From Aquimarina macrocephali JAMB N27 (GTDB lineage: Bacteria > Bacteroidota > Bacteroidia > Flavobacteriales > Flavobacteriaceae), in NCBI RefSeq assembly GCF_000520995.1, contig NZ_JACA01000019.1, forward strand, positions 26,512 through 90,511: a stretch of 64,000 nt of DNA, given 5' to 3'. The notes under the pieces are model-generated. The model was given only the letters and a program-made list of their open reading frames with translations, did not search any database and was not told the origin of the DNA. Position numbers and translations under genes: made by a program. Below are positions 54,184 through 61,791 of this stretch, piece by piece. The stretch's first letter is position 1. Each line of letters begins with the position of its first letter.

Positions 54184-56274
54184 TTAAAATTCAACGATAA
54201 CAGATGCTGTAGCCCCATATTTTCCATTAGATAAAATAGGTCTTATATAATACGTATACGTATTATTAGGGGTTGCAGTATCATCTTTTATAGTATGTAT
54301 AGTCCCGGGCAATTCCCTAAATAACCGGGAACTACCTTCATTTTTCTTTTTATACACGATAAATCCGGTAAATACATCCGATGGGTTTCTCCAGGATAGA
54401 TGTATTACTTTTTCTTCCTTATCTGCAATTCCTTGCATTCCTTTTACTGTTTGTAAATTCAATTTAGAAAAAACTATAGATATGGTTACTGGTGTGGATG
54501 GCAAGGATTGTAAACCATTTTGATCTGTTGCGAAAATAGCATAGCGGTATTTATGATCCATTTGTAAACCCGTATCTACATATATGGTATCCTTCTTGGT
54601 ATCAAAAATTTGTTGCCAATCATTACCTGTAGTAGTGACATCTTTTCTAAATAATTCATAACGTTCCACATCTTCACTAGAACTGGGAATCCACCCTAAA
54701 TGTACAGTGTCGTTTTTTACTTCATAACTACTGAAAATGGGTGAAGTGGGCCGTACAATATCAGGTTTATCCAATATCAGCATTTCAGAGTAATCTGACA
54801 TATTAAATCGTTGATCTACTGCTACAACACTATAATATACTTTACTATTTAAGGAAGCTACTTGCACGGTATCTACAAAAGCAGTCTTGGTAATAGGGTC
54901 AATAGTTAATTGTGACAATTCTTCTCCCTTTTTATTTCCACGAAACACACGGTATCCCAACATATCTTTTTCAGTATTAGCATCCCATTTGATTTTAGCT
55001 ATCCCGGTACTATCGATAATTCCGGTAAGTCCTACGGGAACAGTTGGAGGAATAGAATCTATTGGCTGCACAAAAACAGCCAAAGAAGTGGTGTTTTTAC
55101 CTCCTTTCCCATGTGCGGTAATCGTAAAATAATTAGAAGGTTGCAGTTGATCATATGTTAGTTCTCGTTGTACTGAAGGAATGTTAGTTACAACCGCTGC
55201 ATATACGCCATTAGCTTTGGAAGCCCTATTTAAACTAAACCCTTCGATAAGAGATTCTCCTTCTTTTGGAAACTCCCAAAATAAGGAAGCACTACCATTT
55301 TCTTTTAAGGTGTATGTTTTGATATGGGCAGTATAGGCCAGCGTATGTTTTCCTTGTCCGGAAACTACTTCAGAAGGAGGGCCTTCTTTTCCAAAAGAAG
55401 ACAAACCAACCACACGGTAATAATACGTTTTGTTATTCTGAGACAATGTATCGATATAATACATTCGTTTGGCAGGAGCCCCCGGTTTATCATTCATATT
55501 GATTAACGGAGTATCTCCCAATCGTTTGAAATTTGTTCCATCCTCAGACCGTTCAATAAAATACGCTGTATAAATTGATTTAAAGAGTTCATATTCCCAG
55601 GAAAGCATAATATTTTGATCCCCTTCAACAACAAATAAGTCGATAGGAGCGGGTAGTATCTTTTTTTTATTGGGATCTACAGCCAAAGTTCCTTCTTCTA
55701 TAGGATCGAAATTTTCAGGAAGGGCAACTTTTATTTTATAGAAATATTTCTCGGTACTTTTGATTTGGGTATCTACATATCCTAGTCCCGCTATTTTAGC
55801 AGCTTCAAAATTCATATCTGCTGCAAACAGGGCAAAAGAGAAACGTTGTTCCAATTCTTTTGCTTTATTAACAATCTCCATCAATCCGCCTTGCTGATTT
55901 CCTTCTACTTCAAAACTTTCCCCATATATTGCCTGGGCAAGTATAGCAGCATGGTTGTCGGTCTCTACCATAGTTTGCCATTGCTCCAGAGGAGCAGGTT
56001 TTAAAGGAATTGATGTTAATACTTTTCTCTCTGGAGGGTTGAGAACTGTTCCATTTCTGGATATGGTAAAGCGTTCTATAGTATATCCATATGTATTAGC
56101 ACGTTTCCAGGCTGTAGGTTGATCTACTGCCCAACGCAACATAATGCTGTTCTCATTTGCTTGTCCAATAATTTTGATGGAGGCGGATGCAACCTCTTTT
56201 TGACCAGATTGCCCTATGGTAAAGAAAGGAATACAGCATAAAAAGAACCCTATTATATGTTTTCTTATTTTCAT
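54184..56274 (-). CDS. Exported protein with multiple fibronectin type III-like domains
   Basis: The 696-residue product has a signal peptide ending 'PFFTIGQ'. At least five Fn3-like modules of about 90-100 residues follow, marked by 'GYTIERF', 'SWEYELFKSIYTAYFIERSE', 'LFWEFPKEGESLIEGFSLNR', 'KWDANTEKDMLGYRVFRGNK' and 'HLGWIPSSSEDVERYELFRK'. It has no sorting domain, so it may stay in the periplasm or bind partners. Its ATG overlaps the TGA of the 1611-residue protein gene by four bases (56271-56274), a translational coupling that implies the two proteins are made together, possibly as a complex. Confidence 0.82.
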   Translation of the reverse strand: MKIRKHIIGFFLCCIPFFTIGQSGQKEVASASIKIIGQANENSIMLRWAVDQPTAWKRANTYGYTIERFTISRNGTVLNPPERKVLTSIPLKPAPLEQWQTMVETDNHAAILAQAIYGESFEVEGNQQGGLMEIVNKAKELEQRFSFALFAADMNFEAAKIAGLGYVDTQIKSTEKYFYKIKVALPENFDPIEEGTLAVDPNKKKILPAPIDLFVVEGDQNIMLSWEYELFKSIYTAYFIERSEDGTNFKRLGDTPLINMNDKPGAPAKRMYYIDTLSQNNKTYYYRVVGLSSFGKEGPPSEVVSGQGKHTLAYTAHIKTYTLKENGSASLFWEFPKEGESLIEGFSLNRASKANGVYAAVVTNIPSVQRELTYDQLQPSNYFTITAHGKGGKNTTSLAVFVQPIDSIPPTVPVGLTGIIDSTGIAKIKWDANTEKDMLGYRVFRGNKKGEELSQLTIDPITKTAFVDTVQVASLNSKVYYSVVAVDQRFNMSDYSEMLILDKPDIVRPTSPIFSSYEVKNDTVHLGWIPSSSEDVERYELFRKDVTTTGNDWQQIFDTKKDTIYVDTGLQMDHKYRYAIFATDQNGLQSLPSTPVTISIVFSKLNLQTVKGMQGIADKEEKVIHLSWRNPSDVFTGFIVYKKKNEGSSRLFRELPGTIHTIKDDTATPNNTYTYYIRPILSNGKYGATASVIVEF

Positions 56275-59200
56275 AACCTGTCTTTTAAAGGGTTTTTAAA
56301 GGTAAATACCGCAGTGCTTCCCTGGATTCCTCCAGGTAAAAGATATTGCATTCGTATGGTATAATTGCCATAGCGCATCATTTTAAACTCGCTATCTAAA
56401 ATAGAAGTAAAGCCTGTACCTGCTGGTATGTTACCATTAGTCAGGTCATTTAGCACCTGATGGTAAATATCAGAAAAATCAATACTATACATATCAGTTA
56501 GATTATAACGATACGGGAACGTAGTTTTGCGCCAGGAAATACTAGTGTTATGTTCCAAACTTTCCAGATATTTTCCTATTAGTGGCAGTGCCCTTTTTGG
56601 GGTATACCCAAAGACTTCTGTATCACGGTGCAAGGTATATCTTCCCTCACTGGGGTATTTAGAATATAAAACAGGATTGATATCGGTAGTAAAATACGTA
56701 TCTTTTAATTCGGATTCTGCAACTACCAATGCTTTGTGATCTGTATATTCATTCCCTTTTAATTCAATAGCTTCAAAACCTTCATGCTCTTTTATAGTAG
56801 CCGATAGATAGATCACATCAGAGGCAATCCTTCCCCAATGGTCGTCCTGCACTTTTATACTCTTGACTTTATCTGAGAAGGTAGCATATTTACTGGTTAT
56901 AAATGGATACGAAAGACGCTCAATACTTCCGTCCTTAGATACATTGTCTGCTGCATTGGTTGTTATTTCAAAAGTATTGTTGCTATCTAATTGGGTGGTA
57001 TTAATTTTTGCTCCGGATGCCTCTGTACCTCCTGATTGTTTTGGCAAACTCACTATGGCATAGGTGTATGCTTTTTCTTTTCGCAAACTAGGCATACGAC
57101 AGTGTACTTTGTTTGCTCCATAATCATAGTTAAATGCTACATTGGTAATTTCTCCACTATCTTCTATGAGTTTGATCTCACTTTTCCAATTTGGATCTTC
57201 AAAAAGATAATCCTGACCCCGCTTTAATTGAATATATCCGTTTTGATGTTCTTTACGATAAAATTGTTTTTGATCAACTACAGGATAAGCATATTGTATA
57301 TTGTGTAAAGGGATATAAGTAGGGGCTTCCCCAGTTACAAAATTTCTGATTTCTGTTTCTATAGCTTTTTTACCATCTACCATGATGGTTTTAAAAATGC
57401 CATTTACCTTTTCCTGAAAACTCACTTCGACTTCGACTTTATGCTGCATACTTGGCGTAAGGATATCTTCGGAATAGAAAGTAGCCCTGTCTTTCATATA
57501 ACTCCATTCGAGTTCACCCGGTACTTCTTTGCCATTGGCATCCATAACCCTAAATTTTTCCAGGATCACTTTATATGTTTTATCTGCCTCATCTTCCGGG
57601 ATCACAATAGGCTCTCCTACTTTCATGCTAAAAGTGGCTTGTGGTGCAGCAAATACATCGACTTCATCGGTTCCTTCTTTGGGAGTTAGATCGGCTATCA
57701 TTTTAATACCCCCCAGTGGCGCAGCATTTTCTAATTCGCATTCTTCACCAATAGTAATTTTAAATCGAAAACGCCCCTTTACCAATCCTCCTAAAAGATT
57801 GTAATATCCTCCTGCATATCCTCTGAACCAAAATGGGTTGGGGCCTTTACCTTGCATTAAAATAGCTGCTCCACCTTTGATGATTGGAATTTTCTTTTTG
57901 ATAAAAAATAATTTAATCCTGATCCCCATTTCTCCTTGCAGATATGCATAGGATTGTCCATTGGCATACCATCCATCAATACCCACCTGATCTCCGGTAT
58001 TTACACAACGGGCCTCACCATAATCTTTGAGCATAATATCAAAACCAACTCCTGCCTGAAAACGTGCATAGAGGATCAAGAAATTCATATCTCCTGTATC
58101 GATTTTAAAATCTGCTCCAAAAGCAAATCCACGCCCTTCTCCCAATGCATTTAGATCCCGCATATAGTTTAATTCTTCTGCATCTACACCCAGGATTTCT
58201 GCTACTTCGGGCGGCGGCGGCGGGCTACCCGGGATACGGTCTCCTACCATAAAATACCCTCCTGTTTCTATCGAAAATCCACCAATCCCCATCTTTAATC
58301 CTAATCGGTCGGTGGGCGTACCCATATGCATATACCACTCATCCGGAGAGATATGTACCACTCCCCATCCAGCACGGCCTCCGGAAGCTCTTCCTTGAAC
58401 GATTCCTCCTCCTACATTGACAAAGATGTCCAATTGTGCATGAAAAGATTTGTTGACAAAATCGAATTCCATTCCCAGTTTAGCACTAATGGATGCAGCT
58501 AGGCTTAGCTCGGCCTCATATTCCATGTCTGCTTTATCCAGAAAGGTTTTTCCGGTTTTACTGTCCATTACTTTATTTACCAGTTCATTATTAGCCATAT
58601 CCCCAAGCTTTTCAGTAAGTTTACCCACTGGATTAGGGATGTCAAAAGCCTTCATAATCGAAGCTTCGCCAAAGAAGCCCAATCGGTTAACACCTCCTTT
58701 GGTGTTGAATTCTATTTCAAAACCTGCTCCAACCGCTACAGCAGTTTCGCTTCCAATAGAACCAAAAACCATAGCTTTTACTCCTAGACTGGTTGATTTA
58801 TTAGGAATATAGGAAAGTCCCGAAGGGGAGAATTCGGTAATATTGCCTCCTGGTCTTTTTGTCATCTTATAAAATGCCCCTCCTGCAAATCCTGTAATCG
58901 TAATGGGACCTGCTTGTATCATTAACCCATGTACTGAAGCATCGACATACCAATATCGAAACTCCTTCTTCCCAAAAATAGCTTTGCAACTAATAGGACC
59001 AAAACTGCCAAAGGTTCCTGTGATATAAGCTGAAAAACCATCTCCATATTCTGGATCATTATTCATAAGTGTTAATCCACCTTCTAGCTGAATAGCTCCC
59101 ATGTTAGCTTTGATATGAATCTCGGATAAGTCAATCCTATCATATTTCCATCGTTGCTTACGGTTTTCTTCCTTGAACTTGCAAAAGATACCCAACCGGG

Positions 59201-61106
59201 CTTTGGCAGCAAAACCTTTACTTTCTTTGCCCATCAAGTTGACCATCAAGTCAAATTCTATTTTTGCTCCCTGATCGGTAGAACTAAGCCCTATATTACC
59301 TATAGAAACCGGGAAATTCGCAACTTTTACTTCTCCTTTATATCCAAAATAGCCTACCTGAAATATGGGGGATTCGGTTTGTAATACCAGATCCTGAAAG
59401 GTGATCCCTTTAAAGCTTACCGCTTTTTCTTTTTCTTTCTCTCCGTCAACTTCTTCTGAGGCGGATGAAGTAGTTTCATTTTCATTAATATCTGCAGAAA
59501 TCGTCATATCTCCATGTAAGATAGCTTTAGGGCGAAAATTGCCATCTTTCACCCTTAATTCTACAGAAGAATTGGGAGCAAGCCTTGCCTTTGCTTTCCA
59601 GATATTGAATTTGATTTCGTTTAGAGAGGATAAGCGTAGCATAAATTCATCTTCTGAGATCAATCCGGAATACGCCAGCCCTTTTCTCTTAACTTTTGTA
59701 GCATCTTTAGTTGTATCTGTTGCAGCATCTGTTGCTTTTTTCTGTAATTTATCAGAAATGGGAAGCAGGATACGTCCATCAAAATTAGCTCCTACGAATC
59801 TATTAGCAGCTAATGATAACCCCAATTGATCTACAGACATAGACCAAGCTTTACTCTTGTTGGTTCTACCTTCTGATAACGGAATAATATTGTTTACTTC
59901 AAAATGACCCGATACTCCATAATTATCGATAATCATGTGGTGGGCTTCAAAAGATACGCGCTGTTTTTTAGAGATACTTTCTTCGGTATGAAAAGCTTCA
60001 GGAAGTCCAACCTTTAGAGATTCTACGTAAAAACCCCTCCAATTTTCTATACTTGGGAATAACAAATCATTTTCGTAATAATGTTTTGGAAAATTATCGT
60101 GTGAAGTACGTTGATCACTAAAATCAAAGATAGCTTTGTTGACAGAGAACATAAACGCTTTGGGCATACTGGCTAATACGAAAGATGGTAAACTGATCTC
60201 TGCAATAATATCATTCCATCCAGTAGATACAATTCCAAATGTACCCGTAACTCGGTTGGGAATTGTAATTGTTTTTCCATCTGCTCCTTGATAAGAACGA
60301 GTTTTTGGCATAGGTTCTCCATTAGCCCCTACGGGAAGAATCATATCTCGGGAGAATTGTACTTCTGCCTGTATGCCCAGTTCTTTAAAACCATCACAAT
60401 CCATATTAAAATAGGTCAGGTTCTGTACATTACCTGTATCCAAATTCATACCTCCTTTTAAGGTCAATAACCATTTACCACCATTCCAGGGGATATGTAC
60501 ATCTCCTAAAAGTACAAGGTTAGCATCACCAATGATCCCGCCCTTATGGGTCATTTTTAAATTGTTGGCACCAAAAAACAATTGAATACGTTTTCCATCT
60601 TTATCGGTTTGCGGGATGGTAATACGGGCAAAAGCTGTAAATTCTATATATTTAGTATTTACTGTAGCATTGACAAGACCTAACTCTACGATAACTCCAT
60701 CATCGCTATTCCCTTCTTTGTCTTTGGGAGTATAAGTAATTCCTAATGGAAGGGTTTGTATATCTTCATTTCTAAAAGAATCCACCCATTTGCCTTCTGC
60801 TTCAATCTGATCAAACATGGCAGTAACTTCTGCACGGCTGGCTTGTATGTTTTTATCTTGCTGGTATTCTTTTTCTAATAGTTTGTATGTAAATTCTGAA
60901 TGGGTAATGGCACTCTGTTCTGAAATCTCTAATGGAAATTGCTTCTCTAAATCTTCCAACATTACTAATTTTGATGTAGAAGTTATCAGAGAAGAGTTAC
61001 GATTGGCAGTAGTAGAAAGTGTGTCTTTTTCTGTTTTAGGAAAGGCAAAAAGCGATAAGGCCCATAAAAATAACAATACAAGGCTACAGCGTAGTTTTAT
61101 ATTCAT
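56271..61106 (-). CDS. Very large beta-rich exported protein of unknown function (1611 aa)
   Basis: I place the start at Met 61106: 'MNIKLRCSLVLLFLWALSLF' is a clean signal peptide, and the promoter at 61197-61227 would make an upstream Met at 61199 untranscribed. After about 100 helical residues, most of the protein up to about residue 1150 consists of repeated amphipathic strands ('GAIQLEGGLTLMNNDPEYG' and 'FGPISCKAIFGKKEFRYWYV' are examples), resembling beta-solenoid/AsmA-like or barrel architectures. A PPPPP stretch follows. The last 450 residues look like Ig-type domains and include 'KAYTYAIVSLPKQ'. No known family is recognised. It is the first gene of the toxin operon. A scaffold or outer-membrane conduit is a guess. 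Confidence 0.65.
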   Translation of the reverse strand: MNIKLRCSLVLLFLWALSLFAFPKTEKDTLSTTANRNSSLITSTSKLVMLEDLEKQFPLEISEQSAITHSEFTYKLLEKEYQQDKNIQASRAEVTAMFDQIEAEGKWVDSFRNEDIQTLPLGITYTPKDKEGNSDDGVIVELGLVNATVNTKYIEFTAFARITIPQTDKDGKRIQLFFGANNLKMTHKGGIIGDANLVLLGDVHIPWNGGKWLLTLKGGMNLDTGNVQNLTYFNMDCDGFKELGIQAEVQFSRDMILPVGANGEPMPKTRSYQGADGKTITIPNRVTGTFGIVSTGWNDIIAEISLPSFVLASMPKAFMFSVNKAIFDFSDQRTSHDNFPKHYYENDLLFPSIENWRGFYVESLKVGLPEAFHTEESISKKQRVSFEAHHMIIDNYGVSGHFEVNNIIPLSEGRTNKSKAWSMSVDQLGLSLAANRFVGANFDGRILLPISDKLQKKATDAATDTTKDATKVKRKGLAYSGLISEDEFMLRLSSLNEIKFNIWKAKARLAPNSSVELRVKDGNFRPKAILHGDMTISADINENETTSSASEEVDGEKEKEKAVSFKGITFQDLVLQTESPIFQVGYFGYKGEVKVANFPVSIGNIGLSSTDQGAKIEFDLMVNLMGKESKGFAAKARLGIFCKFKEENRKQRWKYDRIDLSEIHIKANMGAIQLEGGLTLMNNDPEYGDGFSAYITGTFGSFGPISCKAIFGKKEFRYWYVDASVHGLMIQAGPITITGFAGGAFYKMTKRPGGNITEFSPSGLSYIPNKSTSLGVKAMVFGSIGSETAVAVGAGFEIEFNTKGGVNRLGFFGEASIMKAFDIPNPVGKLTEKLGDMANNELVNKVMDSKTGKTFLDKADMEYEAELSLAASISAKLGMEFDFVNKSFHAQLDIFVNVGGGIVQGRASGGRAGWGVVHISPDEWYMHMGTPTDRLGLKMGIGGFSIETGGYFMVGDRIPGSPPPPPEVAEILGVDAEELNYMRDLNALGEGRGFAFGADFKIDTGDMNFLILYARFQAGVGFDIMLKDYGEARCVNTGDQVGIDGWYANGQSYAYLQGEMGIRIKLFFIKKKIPIIKGGAAILMQGKGPNPFWFRGYAGGYYNLLGGLVKGRFRFKITIGEECELENAAPLGGIKMIADLTPKEGTDEVDVFAAPQATFSMKVGEPIVIPEDEADKTYKVILEKFRVMDANGKEVPGELEWSYMKDRATFYSEDILTPSMQHKVEVEVSFQEKVNGIFKTIMVDGKKAIETEIRNFVTGEAPTYIPLHNIQYAYPVVDQKQFYRKEHQNGYIQLKRGQDYLFEDPNWKSEIKLIEDSGEITNVAFNYDYGANKVHCRMPSLRKEKAYTYAIVSLPKQSGGTEASGAKINTTQLDSNNTFEITTNAADNVSKDGSIERLSYPFITSKYATFSDKVKSIKVQDDHWGRIASDVIYLSATIKEHEGFEAIELKGNEYTDHKALVVAESELKDTYFTTDINPVLYSKYPSEGRYTLHRDTEVFGYTPKRALPLIGKYLESLEHNTSISWRKTTFPYRYNLTDMYSIDFSDIYHQVLNDLTNGNIPAGTGFTSILDSEFKMMRYGNYTIRMQYLLPGGIQGSTAVFTFKNPLKDRL

Positions 61107-61196
61107 ATAGGTTTTATTTTGAGGCGTTTGGGTTTGCAATGGTACAAATTTTAAAACAATTGTTAATAATATCTTAATTCTGCTTGATTGCGAGGG

Positions 61197-61227
61197 CAAA
61201 CTTACGGTTTATATTATTGATAACCAA
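61197..61227 (-). promoter_or_regulatory. Promoter of the toxin operon
   Basis: The minus strand carries TAAGTTTG (61197-61204), matching TAnnTTTG, and a TTG at 61225-61227 with a 20-nt spacer, the Bacteroidota sigma-ABfr arrangement. Transcription would start near 61190 and give an 84-nt leader to the start codon at 61106. Confidence 0.6.
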
Positions 61228-61791
61228 TACATATAGCAGGGGGAGAACACCCTGTGCCTTTGAAAAATAAAATGTACATATCGATGTTTTTTTGCTACAT
61301 GAATAGGTTTGAATCATAGTTAAGCGTCTAATTATCATATCATTATTTTATTTTTAGGTTCTTGTAAAAGTGTTTTTTACTTGTTTTTGAAATAAAAAAA
61401 TATTTTCATTATATTTTATTTCACTTATATGGTAAACACAGATTATTTTATAAGGTCTACTATTAATATGCTACAATAATAAGTGTTGCTAGTTTCATTT
61501 TTCGACACTGGGAGTTTTTTTTCATTATTTTTATTTCTATAAATTAGTTAATAAACAAATCACAAAACTACGGTTTTACCATATTTCATTTCTACGGAAA
61601 TCCGTAACACTGTTTTTTTTCAAAGTTTCAAAGAAGTGAAGAAGTAAAGTTTCAAAGCATCTGTTCTTGTGTGACTTGTGACAACTTCTGGCTTCCAGCA
61701 CCTGACTTTTCCATTTTTTAGTTTCAAAGAGACAAAGAAGCAAAGAATCTAAGTTTTAAAGAACTTATTCTGTGACTTCCGACTCTCACTG
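61200..61791. other. Intergenic region between the adhesin gene and the toxin operon
   Basis: This 592-bp AT-rich stretch holds the operon promoter (61197-61227), a small palindrome TACGGA-AA-TCCGTA (61593-61606) and a diverged direct repeat of about 60 bp (61625-61676 and 61720-61779) with AGTTTCAAAG blocks and a shared TGTGACTT end. No small gene is visible. Confidence 0.55.
61625..61779. repeat. Diverged direct repeat downstream of the adhesin gene
   Basis: Two copies (61625-61676 and 61720-61779) share GTTTCAAAGA, AAGAAG, AAAG and TGTGACTT in the same order with substitutions and small gaps. They lie just after the adhesin stop codon, within its likely 3' untranslated region. Confidence 0.45.

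Noticed and set aside
58450..58812. 120-codon plus-strand frame
   Set aside because: It is antisense inside the 1611-aa protein gene with no domain signal.
59401..59829. 142-codon plus-strand frame
   Set aside because: It lies fully antisense to the 1611-aa protein gene, with low-complexity Ser/Phe/Ala composition and no promoter.
61107..61199. N-terminal extension of the 1611-aa protein from Met 61199
   Set aside because: The extension precedes a standard signal peptide and overlaps the predicted promoter.
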